DNA of 64,000 nt. It comes from Gemmatimonas aurantiaca T-27. Lineage in GTDB: Bacteria > Gemmatimonadota > Gemmatimonadetes > Gemmatimonadales > Gemmatimonadaceae. The stretch lies in NCBI RefSeq assembly GCF_000010305.1, contig NC_012489.1:1612001-1676000 (forward strand), in the 5' to 3' direction. Below, in pieces: positions 16,870 to 25,784 of this stretch (its first letter is position 1; each line of letters starts with the position of its first letter). The notes below the pieces were generated by a model. That model saw nothing but the letters and a program-made list of their open reading frames with translations. It ran no database searches and was not told where the DNA came from. The translations under genes were made by a program, and so were the position numbers.

Positions 16870-17056
16870 GCGACAGTGATCTGGATGCGGTGTGTCTGTG
16901 CTAACCGCAAGCTGTGGTGCTGCTTACTGCGTCTCCCCTTCGTCGGGGCTGCCGCACGAGTGGCGCGGCAGTGCGGGGAGTGCGGTTCTCCGCTTCTCGA
17001 TGTTCAACGCACACTCCTGCGGGACCCCGTTCGAGCCCTCCACTGGAGATGGCTGG

Positions 17057-17998
17057 ATGCACGTCCTCACTTCGGCTACTGATCGAGACCTTGCGGCGAG
17101 GGAGCTGGCCGAATTGGCCAGAACCACCCTCGACGAGCATTGGGCCGTCGCTGCTATCCCCGCGGATCGACGCGCGCTCCTGCTGGAGCGAGCCGACGCG
17201 GCGGCGCTGTTGCCCGGTGACGGACTCGGCGAACCGATCTCCGACGGCCTGGCCTTGCTGGGGACGGCGTACGAACTCGCCGCGCTCAGTCAGTTGGAAA
17301 CGGCGCTGCAGCCGGTTCCCAGTGCCGGACGCGACCTCGCCCAAGCGGTCCTGACCCTCGGCGCGGCGCGGGCCTTCCGATGTGCCGCCGCCCTGCGTCC
17401 GCCCATCGACGAGGGCGAGTCGGCCGTCACCTGGGCCCTGCGCCTTGGGGCGCTGGCCCTGGTCTCCCGACAGACGGAGAGCTACGTACGCTGGTGGGAT
17501 GCTCGCTACCACGTCAGCGAGGTGGTCAAGCGGACCGCCAGCCGTCTCGAGTCGGAGCCATGGGAACCGTACGCCCGCGGCACCCTCTGGGTGGCCTGGC
17601 TGGGCTTGCTCGGCGCTCCCGTGGCTGCCATTCCCGAGCACGCCGCAGATGAACTGCCCATGCTCACGGCCACCCGCAGTCGCCTCGCGGCGTTCCGTGA
17701 ACGCCGAGCGGAGCATGACATGCCCGGCGACGGCCCCGTGCTGAACGCTGCGGCCCTGCGTGCCCGCATGGTCGAGTTCGCCATCCGCCATCTGGCGGAC
17801 GCTACCGAACTGCTGACCGTGGCCGTTCTCAGGCGCACGCTCCCCGACGTGTCGGGCGAGTTCAAGCTCCACCTGAGTGCGGCTCGTTCCGCCATGGCTG
17901 GCGATCATGGGCAGGATATGCTGCTGGCGTGGTTGCAGGCTGCCGGCGTTACGCTGGCAGGCGGCGTGACCGCGCAGCTCGAACTCCCAGGATTCTAG
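17057..17998 (+). CDS. Hypothetical helical cytoplasmic protein, 313 aa
   Basis: The family is not recognised. The ATG at 17057 lies eight bases after GGAG; an earlier frame start at 16892 covers what looks like a promoter region and is not used. The sequence is dominated by amphipathic helices rich in Ala, Leu, Arg and Glu (DRDLAARELAELARTTLDEH, ADRRALLLERADAAALLPGD, VTWALRLGALALVSRQTESY), with conserved-looking aromatic clusters (YVRWWDARYHVSEVV, LWVAWLGLLGAP). There is no signal peptide, and hydrophobic stretches are too short for confident membrane segments. The last 50 bases overlap the end of a convergent gene. No motif points to a catalytic role. Confidence 0.6.
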   Translation: MHVLTSATDRDLAARELAELARTTLDEHWAVAAIPADRRALLLERADAAALLPGDGLGEPISDGLALLGTAYELAALSQLETALQPVPSAGRDLAQAVLTLGAARAFRCAAALRPPIDEGESAVTWALRLGALALVSRQTESYVRWWDARYHVSEVVKRTASRLESEPWEPYARGTLWVAWLGLLGAPVAAIPEHAADELPMLTATRSRLAAFRERRAEHDMPGDGPVLNAAALRARMVEFAIRHLADATELLTVAVLRRTLPDVSGEFKLHLSAARSAMAGDHGQDMLLAWLQAAGVTLAGGVTAQLELPGF

Positions 17999-18356
17999 TC
18001 CGACCAGCGCCATCGGCGCGGCCATTGGAGCGCCACACCCGGTAGGTCCGGCGACCCGTGCTGCCCACGGGGAACGCCACTCGGCTCCCACCCATCGGAA
18101 TGATGTCGGCCAGGAGGGCCCCGAGGACGCGACGCGCCTCTTCGGCCGCAAGCTGATCACCGGCGTTGGCCATGGATTCCGCCTCGATCCGGAACCATTG
18201 CACGCCCGCTTCGCTCTCCGCACGCACGACGTACTCGTCCTCAGCCGTCCAGAACGCACTGAGTCGGCTCACCTGCCAATCCATGTGGATAGCAAGACTT
18301 GTGACAGGTGCGGATTCCATCGCGCCAGTTGGAGCGTCGCAGGCAACCACGTGCAT
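17949..18356 (-). CDS. Hypothetical protein, 135 aa, convergent overlap
   Basis: No family is recognised. The product looks globular and soluble (VSRLSAFWTAEDEYVVRAES, EEARRVLGALLADIIPMGGS) with an arginine-rich tail. The ATG at 18356 was chosen; a GTG at 18392 in the same frame would add 12 residues, and neither has a clear Shine-Dalgarno. Its 3' end overlaps the plus-strand gene by 50 bases, a tail-to-tail layout also seen elsewhere in this window (nsrR and its neighbour). The gene borders the AT-rich DnaA-box region, so its promoter must lie in or near it. Confidence 0.5.
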   Translation of the reverse strand: MHVVACDAPTGAMESAPVTSLAIHMDWQVSRLSAFWTAEDEYVVRAESEAGVQWFRIEAESMANAGDQLAAEEARRVLGALLADIIPMGGSRVAFPVGSTGRRTYRVWRSNGRADGAGRTRILGVRAARSRRLPA

Positions 18357-18806
18357 AGCAATATTCCGTGAGGTTTCAGGAATGTGAGCCACTGAATTCG
18401 GAAAGGCGTTTGGCGAAACAGTGGGCGGGGATGTTATGACGATCGTCCTGCCGGCGCAATACGCGGTGAATGGCTAACTTATTGACATTGTTGTAGATAT
18501 CTGTTGAAAGTCATGTTGATAACTTGCTAAGTGTCATATTGGAACCGGGCTGGGGCTGTGGGTGTTGTGGATAAATGGTTCCGTGATGGGGTGCATAAAG
18601 CCGAACTGGCACCCTTCGTTTTCCACAATGGCTGTGGTCACAAAAGTGCTCATTGCTTGCTTAAAAACACTGCTGAAGATGCTCAACGCGGCGACCTGAG
18701 CCGTGACAGCATTCGACGCCAAAATACTCCGCTGAGCCCATGGCGGAGTCCGCGAACACAACACACTATCCCGAATTCACGAGCCACTCACGCGAGGTAG
18801 AAAGAC
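18357..18806. other. AT-rich intergenic region with DnaA-box-like cluster
   Basis: This gene-free region of about 450 bases is far richer in A and T than its surroundings; the line 18481-18540 has only 18 G or C of 60. It holds an exact DnaA-box consensus on the reverse strand (TGTGGATAA, 18566-18574), a variant TGTTGATAA (18514-18522) and TTTTCCACA (18619-18627). The three start 52 and 53 bases apart. Weaker matches are TTATTGACA (18479-18487) and GGTGCATAA (18590-18598). This is the layout of an AT-rich unwinding element beside DnaA sites, as in oriC or another DnaA-binding locus. No dnaA, dnaN or parAB gene is near, so the oriC call is tentative. Promoters for both flanking genes must also lie here. 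Confidence 0.45.
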
Positions 18807-19760
<954 letters not shown>

Positions 19761-19763
19761 CAC

Positions 19764-21128
19764 ATGTCTCCAACGGCTGTCCCGCACTTCGACACGTATC
19801 ACAATCTTTTGCTCGCCGACGCGGCACTGGCCGAAGACTCGGCCGACGTGCTCGAACAGCAACTGCGTCAGGATGGACTGTTCTTTGGAGATCGGGCGCT
19901 GTGCAGCGTATTGCGTCCGCGCTTTCTCACGCTGGACGAGTACCGGTTGATCTCCCGAGCGTGCTGCCTGGTTGGCAGTGCCTTCGATAAGGTGCGGGTG
20001 GCAGCCATGGCGGACGCCGGGCTGCGATCACAATTCGGACTGACGTCGTGGGAAGAGCAGCTTATCCACGCGGACCCCGGATTCCCGGTGGCGAGTCCGA
20101 CGTCGCGTCTCGATGCCTTTTTTGCCGCCGGCGAGGACGGGCTCAAGTTCACGGAATACAACGCCGAGACGCCGGCGGGTGCGGCGTACAACGATGCCCT
20201 GTCCTCGGCCTTTCTGGCGTTGCCGGTGATGCAGGCGTTCAACCGTTCGCATATCGCCCTGCCTATTCCGGCGGGCGCCGGCGTGGTGGACTCCCTGCTG
20301 CAGGCCTACCATGCCTGGCGGGGGCGGCGCGAAAAACCTTCGGTGGTCATTCTCGATTGGCGCGAGGTACCCACGTACAGCGAGTTCGTGCTGTTCGAGC
20401 GGGAGTTCCATGCTCGCGGGATCGATGCCTTCATTGGCGATCCGCGTGACGCGGAGTACGCCAACGGTCGGCTGACCGTGGCTGGTCGTCCGGTCACGAT
20501 GATCTACAAGCGGGTGCTGATCGACGAACTGGTAACGCGGGAAGGGCTGGATTCTCCCGTGGTACGGGCCGTGAGAGATGGTGCGGTGTGCATGGTCAAC
20601 CCATTTCGTTGCAAGCTTTTACATAAGAAAGCCTCACTTGCCGTGTTAAGTGACGAACGGCAGTCGGGGCTCTTCACGGCCGAGGAGCAGATGGCCGTTC
20701 GGCGCCATGTCCCATGGACTCGGGTGGTGGAAGAGCGCCACACGGAGCACACATCTGGGGCGGTGGATCTGGTACCATTCGTGGCAGCCAACCGTGAGCG
20801 GCTCGTGCTCAAGCCAAACGACGAATACGGCGGGAAGGGTATCGTGCTGGGCTGGACCGTGGACGATGCCACCTGGGAGGCTGCGATTCGGACGGCACTT
20901 GCAGAGCCGTATATCGTGCAGGAGCGGGTGGAGGTGCCAAGTGAGCCATGGCCGGCGATGGTGGACGGCGCGGTGCACATTGGTGACCGGATGCTGGACA
21001 CGGCGCCGTTCCTGTCAAATGGATCGACCGTGGCCGGCTGTCTGACCCGTATCGCGACGGACCCGCTCCTCAACGTGACGGCAGGCGGCGGTTCGAACGT
21101 ACCGACCTTTCTTGTTGAGGCACGTTGA
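19764..21128 (+). CDS. Glutathionylspermidine-synthase-like ATP-grasp ligase
   Basis: The 454 residues resemble the circularly permuted ATP-grasp/glutathionylspermidine synthase-like family. The N-terminal half holds GLKFTEYNAETPAGAAYNDA, a typical substrate/ATP contact. The C-terminal half has LVLKPNDEYGGKGIVLGWTV, a phosphate-binding strand-loop, and YIVQERVEVPSE. Family members form an amide between a carboxylate and a polyamine or amino compound. There is no CHAP amidase domain, unlike enterobacterial Gsp, so it could only synthesise. The start ATG follows the previous stop by three bases, and the stop overlaps the next ATG by one base. Taken with its neighbours, it probably performs the second ligation in a multi-step pathway whose product is unknown. 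Confidence 0.82.
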   Translation: MSPTAVPHFDTYHNLLLADAALAEDSADVLEQQLRQDGLFFGDRALCSVLRPRFLTLDEYRLISRACCLVGSAFDKVRVAAMADAGLRSQFGLTSWEEQLIHADPGFPVASPTSRLDAFFAAGEDGLKFTEYNAETPAGAAYNDALSSAFLALPVMQAFNRSHIALPIPAGAGVVDSLLQAYHAWRGRREKPSVVILDWREVPTYSEFVLFEREFHARGIDAFIGDPRDAEYANGRLTVAGRPVTMIYKRVLIDELVTREGLDSPVVRAVRDGAVCMVNPFRCKLLHKKASLAVLSDERQSGLFTAEEQMAVRRHVPWTRVVEERHTEHTSGAVDLVPFVAANRERLVLKPNDEYGGKGIVLGWTVDDATWEAAIRTALAEPYIVQERVEVPSEPWPAMVDGAVHIGDRMLDTAPFLSNGSTVAGCLTRIATDPLLNVTAGGGSNVPTFLVEAR

Positions 21129-21934
21129 TGTCCCAGTCGTACCATGCGTATCGCCCGACCATCGGGCTGACGACCCAGACACTGCACTCGATCGACGGCA
21201 TTCCGCCGGCGTTGCCTTCATCGTGGGTGATGAACCAGCGGTACTTCGTGGCTGCCACGATGGCGGGCGCTGTACCCTGGATGATTCCACTACTCGATGA
21301 TGATCTGCCGACACTGCGCGAGATCTACGAGCGGTTGGACGGTTTGTTGATCCCCGGCGGTGTGGATATCAACCCGGCGGAATACGGCGAAGCGGTGCGC
21401 CCGGAGTGTGGAAATCTCGATCCGGCGCGTGATCGAGTGGAGCTGCAACTGGTGCGTTGGGCCATTGAAGATGGCAAGCCGGTCCTGGGTCTCTGCCGTG
21501 GTCTGCAGATCATCAACGTGGCGCAGGGCGGCACGATGTGGCAGGATCTGGCGTCACAAAACCCGTCTTTCCACAAGCACGATTTCTTCCCAACGGCCGG
21601 CTATGAGCGCGATCATTTCGCGCATGAAGTTGATGTCGTACCGGAAACGCGCTTGTCACAACTGCTCGAATCCACACGGTGCCCGGTGAACAGCATGCAT
21701 CATCAGGGGGTCAAGGAACTCGGGCGTGACCTGGTGGTGTCGGCGCGGGCTGATGATGGACTGACGGAGGCGATCGAGGGAGTGAGCGACAGCTTTCTCG
21801 TTGGCGTGCAGTGGCATCCTGAAGTGTTCGAGATGGCGGACCCTCACACCCGGCATCTCTTTGCGGGCTTCATCCGGGCTGCCGTGGACTGGTCAACCGC
21901 CAACAACACGTCCCGCTCGGGCGTGGAGGGATGA
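21128..21934 (+). CDS. Peptidase C26/class I amidotransferase-like gamma-glutamyl hydrolase
   Basis: This 268-residue cytoplasmic protein belongs to the gamma-glutamyl-GABA hydrolase (PuuD) type of class I glutamine amidotransferase fold. The nucleophile cysteine lies in PVLGLCRGLQ, and the catalytic His-Glu pair lies in GVQWHPEVFE. The oxyanion region is LLIPGGVDINPAEYG. The family hydrolyses gamma-glutamyl amides, or supplies ammonia to a partner synthetase. Its place between an ATP-grasp ligase and a glutamate-type ligase suggests removal or transfer of a gamma-glutamyl group in the same pathway. I chose ATG 21128, which overlaps the previous TGA; a TTG one codon earlier is equally open. 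The next gene starts directly after the stop. Confidence 0.85.
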   Translation: MSQSYHAYRPTIGLTTQTLHSIDGIPPALPSSWVMNQRYFVAATMAGAVPWMIPLLDDDLPTLREIYERLDGLLIPGGVDINPAEYGEAVRPECGNLDPARDRVELQLVRWAIEDGKPVLGLCRGLQIINVAQGGTMWQDLASQNPSFHKHDFFPTAGYERDHFAHEVDVVPETRLSQLLESTRCPVNSMHHQGVKELGRDLVVSARADDGLTEAIEGVSDSFLVGVQWHPEVFEMADPHTRHLFAGFIRAAVDWSTANNTSRSGVEG

Positions 21935-23149
21935 ATGCGAACGCCAAGCCTGACGGTCGGAATCGAGGAAGAGTATCAGATCATCGATCCGGTCACCCGT
22001 GACCTGACGCCCGGCTTCGATGCGCTGGTGACGTCGGAGGACGCCCAGTTGGCGGACGTCAAGGCGGAGCTCCACCAGTGTCAGGTGGAGATCGGCACCA
22101 AGGTCTGCAGTTCCATCAGTGAGCTGCGCACCGAGCTGGTGAAGTTGCGCGGGCTGGTGATCAAGGCGGCGGCGCAACACGGACTGACCATCGCGTCGGC
22201 TGGCACGCATCCGTTTTCGAACTGGATGAATCAGGAGATGACGCCCAAGGAGCGCTATCTGGGCGTGAAGGCGGAGCTGCAGGATCTGGCCCATCGCCTG
22301 CTGATTTTTGGCACGCATGTGCATGTCGGCATTGAAGATCCGGAGTTTCGCATCGACTGCCTCAACGCGTCCCGATACATCCTGCCTCACATTTTGTGCC
22401 TGTCCACATCTTCGCCGTTCTGGTTTGGTCGTAACACGGGGCTGCATTCCTATCGCAGCATCGTGTTCAAGAACTTTCCACGTACGGGCGTACCTCGCAT
22501 CCTGAATGGCTGGGGCGACTACGCCGATCTGGTGGACACGCTACAGAAGACGCGCAGCATCCCCGACGGCTCGAAGGTGTGGTGGGATGTGCGTCCGCAT
22601 CACCACTACCCGACGCTGGAGTTCCGCGTCTGCGATGTGAACACGCGCGTGGACGAGGCGGTGTGCATTGCGGCCATCCTGCAGGCGGTGGTGGCCAAGA
22701 TGTGGAAGCTGCGGCGCGACAATCTGACGTTCCGTGTGTACGCCTCGGATCTCATCGAAGAGAACAAGTGGCGGGCGGTGCGTTGGGGGTTGGGCGGCAA
22801 GCTGATCGACTTCGGCAAGAAGGAAGAGCTGCCAGCGTCGGTGCTCATCCGCGAACTGGTCGAGTGGTTCCTGGATGACGTGCTCGACGAACTGGGCACG
22901 CGCAAGGAAGTGGAGTATGCCTACCGCATCCTGGAAGAAGGCTCGAGCGCGCAGCGGCAGTTGGCGACCTATGCTCGCACGGGCGATCTGCGGGCGGTCG
23001 TGGATCAATTGATCCGCGAAACGGCAGAGGGGGTCTGCGAACCCACACTCGGCCCGCCGCTCGAAGGGCACGCATCGCCGATTGGCGCGATGCCGCCGTC
23101 ATCGCTGGTACCGCCGTCACCGGCGGCGCGGGGGCAGACGGTTCCCTGA
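21935..23149 (+). CDS. GCS2-type carboxylate-amine ligase (YbdK-like)
   Basis: The 404-residue protein is a member of the glutamate-cysteine ligase 2 family (YbdK/EgtA-like, glutamine synthetase fold). Family marks are VGIEEEYQIID at the N-terminus, LIFGTHVHVGIED for the metal-binding region, and WWDVRPHHHYPTLEFRVCDV in the centre. Such enzymes join the gamma-carboxyl of glutamate, or a similar acid, to an amine using ATP. GGAGGG lies directly before the start at 21935, which immediately follows the previous stop. It completes a four-gene set of three amide-forming enzymes and one amidohydrolase. The C-terminal 40 residues are proline- and serine-rich and poorly structured. The acceptor amine is unknown; glutathione synthesis alone would not need this set. 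Confidence 0.88.
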   Translation: MRTPSLTVGIEEEYQIIDPVTRDLTPGFDALVTSEDAQLADVKAELHQCQVEIGTKVCSSISELRTELVKLRGLVIKAAAQHGLTIASAGTHPFSNWMNQEMTPKERYLGVKAELQDLAHRLLIFGTHVHVGIEDPEFRIDCLNASRYILPHILCLSTSSPFWFGRNTGLHSYRSIVFKNFPRTGVPRILNGWGDYADLVDTLQKTRSIPDGSKVWWDVRPHHHYPTLEFRVCDVNTRVDEAVCIAAILQAVVAKMWKLRRDNLTFRVYASDLIEENKWRAVRWGLGGKLIDFGKKEELPASVLIRELVEWFLDDVLDELGTRKEVEYAYRILEEGSSAQRQLATYARTGDLRAVVDQLIRETAEGVCEPTLGPPLEGHASPIGAMPPSSLVPPSPAARGQTVP

Positions 23150-23178
23150 GCCGATGGTGGGCTTGGCAGTGGAAGGTC

Positions 23179-23206
23179 GGGCGGTGGCGTCGACATGGCA
23201 CCGCCC
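23179..23206 (+). terminator. Hairpin after the ligase operon
   Basis: GGGCGGTG (23179-23186) pairs with CACCGCCC (23199-23206) around a 12-base loop, 29 bases after the last stop of the ligase operon. There is no T-run, so termination would have to be factor-assisted, or the hairpin may protect the 3' end. Confidence 0.35.
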
Positions 23207-23308
23207 GCAATGATCTGATGATGCCGGTGGAGGCTGGCGGACGATATTGCCATTCGTCCTCGGGAGGAAACCCTGCCAGCCTTCATCCACGCTGCCCTCA
23301 GTGAAGCC

Positions 23309-23857
23309 GTGATCCGGTGCGCTTACGACGTGCGCCGGCAGTTGCGCCCGGGGCTCGCCGAAGTGCTCTACCGTCGAGCGCTGGTCCTCGAATTGGAGGA
23401 GCAGCGCCTTTCGGTCAAAACGGAGGTCCCGTATGCCGTGTGGTACCGCGGCCAGGTGATTGGGACTTACCGCGCCGATGTCGTGGTCGACGAACGCATC
23501 ATCGTGGAAGTGAAGCACGTCGACCGGCTGGTACAGGCACACCGCGACCAGCTACACAACTACCTGCGCATTGCGGAACTCCGCGTCGGATTGCTCGTGA
23601 ACTTCGGTGTGCGAAGCGAGGTCCGTCGCGTGGAGAACTGGCAGTTCGGCGATTCGGTGCCGCCGGCTCGGCTCATGCCGATGGAAGGGGAGGGAATTGG
23701 AAGGGAATTGGAATGGATTGAAGGGTTGCCTGCCGGGCGCCGCTGCGCGGCGCGAACACAGCATGAAGGCAAGGGAAAGCAGCAGGGAACTGCCAAAATC
23801 GGGCAAAAACAAAAAATAGAAATTGAAAACAACCAACGACCGGAAGGAAATCGGTGA
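23309..23857 (+). CDS. GxxExxY family protein
   Basis: The conserved GxxExxY core is present as RPGLAEVLYRRAL, followed by the nuclease-like beta-strand pattern of this family (YRADVVVDERIIVEVKHVD, then YLRIAELRVGLLVNFG), which resembles a PD-(D/E)xK fold. No function is established for the family. The reading frame is protein-like upstream of the GTG (ALSEAVIRCAYDV matches the usual family N-terminus). It reaches a CTG at 23273 that lies five bases after GGAGG, so the real start may be that CTG, adding 12 residues. After residue 125 the sequence becomes a low-complexity Lys/Gln/Glu-rich tail that coincides with one arm of an inverted repeat; it may not be part of the ancestral protein. Confidence 0.75.
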   Translation: MIRCAYDVRRQLRPGLAEVLYRRALVLELEEQRLSVKTEVPYAVWYRGQVIGTYRADVVVDERIIVEVKHVDRLVQAHRDQLHNYLRIAELRVGLLVNFGVRSEVRRVENWQFGDSVPPARLMPMEGEGIGRELEWIEGLPAGRRCAARTQHEGKGKQQGTAKIGQKQKIEIENNQRPEGNR

Positions 23858-23950
23858 GCCGTTTCCCTTGGCTCCCTTGAATTCCTGCTGTTTTCAGCCG
23901 CGCAGCGGCAAGCAGTAACCCTTCAGCCCCTTCCCATTCCCTTTCACTCC
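23688..23950. repeat. Imperfect inverted repeat enclosing the end of the GxxExxY gene
   Basis: The left arm (about 23688-23795, inside the gene) contains GAAGGGTTGCCTGCC, then GCCGCTGCGCGGC, then ACAGCA and AAGGGAA. The right arm (about 23858-23950) read in reverse contains GAAGGGTTACTGCTTGCC, then GCTGCGCGGCTG, then ACAGCAGGAATTCAAGGGA. The arms therefore align in opposite orientation over roughly 75 bases with small gaps, and both also share a GGGAATGGGAAGG-type purine tract. The pattern suggests a mobile or REP/MITE-like repeat that has merged into the 3' end of the gene. No transposase is nearby. Confidence 0.55.
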
Positions 23951-25776
23951 CCAGCCCGGTCAGTCGACAAAGGGTCGCCGAGCAACGCGTTGTCGTCGGC
24001 CGCATGCACGAGAAGGAGCGCGCGGGCCACCTGTTCCGGCAGATCGTGCACAAAGAGCTCGACCCAGCTGCCGGGGTCGGACCCACGAATCCCTGTTCGT
24101 ACACGGAGCTCGGAGCCAGCGCCCGAGACAGCGCCAACCGCGAAGCTTCGGCGGGCTGTCCGACGATGAACGACCTCGACCTGCCACAGCGAATCCTGCG
24201 AGGTGACGCGTACGTCGAAAGCACCGATGGATGTGGCATGAAGACCCGCTGCGGTCAGGGCCATCGCTCCTGCCGCTGCTCGAAGTTCCGGCGCGACGTG
24301 GGGCATGACATCGCGCACGAACACATCCGCTGCCGAGATCGCGCCAGGTGATCCATTGGTGGCGAGAGACAGCCACCGCAGCAAGTCCGGTGTGATACGC
24401 GCTGCGGCGCCACTCAACTCGACGCAACGCGCCACGTAGCCGAGGACCTGTCGCACTTCGATGCGGTCCACCTCATCGAAAAACCACGCGCACGACGTGA
24501 AGGTGCGCAGCGATGCGCGTGAGAGCTCCAGCAGTTCTGCCGCACGCTGGCGCTCCTCTGTGCTCAGTCCACTGCGCACGTGCTGCGCAACGAACGCGCC
24601 CAGCTTTTCGCCGTCGAACGCCACTACCTCACCGTAGGCATCACGCACGGACCACGGGTCTGCGGCAAACAGCGTCGCCCCTTCGCGCTCGAACACCTCC
24701 TGGCATCGAACAGCCAACTGTTCCATCGCGTGGCGCAGTGGGCCACGCCATTGCTGCGCGGGAGGCTTTCCTCCATCGATGCGGCAACCGCAGTTGCTGC
24801 GCCATCGTTCGACACCATGCGAACAACTCCACGCCGACGGCGATACGATCGACACATCGGCGTGCGGCGCATGCTGCGCCACCAGTGCCCCGAGGTTCGT
24901 CAACCGTGAGTGCGTGCGCCGTGCCACCAGTGACAGCGCCTCGGCCAGGGTCGAATCACCACCGTGATGATGATGCCCAAACGTCTCCCCATCGGTGGCG
25001 AGCGTCGTGCAACGCGCCGACGTCAATTCCTGGCCGCGATACGGTGTGAGGCGCCCCGCCAGCGCTCCCGAGTCGCGAAGCAATCCACCAAACGCCACGT
25101 CGCCAGCCAGTGCACCGTCGTAGGGCACGATGATCAATTCACGTCCAGAGGCACCGCGCCACCGCACCGGCATACCGCTGCCATCGTGACCCTGCACCTG
25201 ATACGGCGCGAGCACGGTGTAACGAATACCCTCCGCCGCTGCTGCTTCGAGTGTCTCTTCGTTGATCGCGCACTCGGGAAACCAGAAACCTTCCGGCGCG
25301 CGTCCGAAGCGACGTGTGAAGTCGCGGATGCCCCAGCGGATTTCGGTGATTCGGTCGCGTGGTGATGCGAGCGGAAGAATCACATGATGGTACGGGGCCG
25401 CAATGGCATTGCCATGTCCCCAGCGTGCCACACTCGCAGCGTCGCCGGCTTGCATGGCATGCAACACATGCGGGGCTTCGGAATCGAGCCACTCACACAG
25501 CGTGGCCCCTACATCGAAGGAACACCAGGCGTAGAGATTGATCAGGCGTGCCAGTCCGGCCTTCGCATCCGGTTCCCCCGGTGACGGGACCGCATCACGC
25601 CCCGTGAGCCGATAGGCGGCCGCTGACGCCAGACGGGTGTAACACTCGCGCGTGATGCGCGCATTCCAGTCGTGATCGGGCGCTGCCGATCGTTCGGTGT
25701 CGACCACCTCGAACCACGGATCCTCGCGTGGCGGTTGGTACAGGTGTTGATGGATGATGACGGAATGTGTGCCCAT
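23944..25776 (-). CDS. Glycoside hydrolase family 57-type protein (DUF3536-like)
   Basis: The 610-residue cytoplasmic protein has a GH57-like N-terminal barrel: SVIIHQHLYQPPREDPW at the start and GFWFPECAINEETLEAA around a likely nucleophile Glu168, with LATDGETFGHHHHGGD as the probable acid/metal region. The C-terminal part matches the DUF3536-type extension of these proteins. Family members act on alpha-glucans, as amylase or branching-type enzymes, but many are uncharacterised. It is the last gene of a minus-strand glycogen operon and starts eight bases after the glgA stop. The 3' end overlaps one arm of the inverted repeat at 23688-23950 by a few bases. The exact reaction is inferred only from family and context. 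Confidence 0.83.
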   Translation of the reverse strand: MGTHSVIIHQHLYQPPREDPWFEVVDTERSAAPDHDWNARITRECYTRLASAAAYRLTGRDAVPSPGEPDAKAGLARLINLYAWCSFDVGATLCEWLDSEAPHVLHAMQAGDAASVARWGHGNAIAAPYHHVILPLASPRDRITEIRWGIRDFTRRFGRAPEGFWFPECAINEETLEAAAAEGIRYTVLAPYQVQGHDGSGMPVRWRGASGRELIIVPYDGALAGDVAFGGLLRDSGALAGRLTPYRGQELTSARCTTLATDGETFGHHHHGGDSTLAEALSLVARRTHSRLTNLGALVAQHAPHADVSIVSPSAWSCSHGVERWRSNCGCRIDGGKPPAQQWRGPLRHAMEQLAVRCQEVFEREGATLFAADPWSVRDAYGEVVAFDGEKLGAFVAQHVRSGLSTEERQRAAELLELSRASLRTFTSCAWFFDEVDRIEVRQVLGYVARCVELSGAAARITPDLLRWLSLATNGSPGAISAADVFVRDVMPHVAPELRAAAGAMALTAAGLHATSIGAFDVRVTSQDSLWQVEVVHRRTARRSFAVGAVSGAGSELRVRTGIRGSDPGSWVELFVHDLPEQVARALLLVHAADDNALLGDPLSTDRAGE

Positions 25777-25784
25777 GGCTGGCC

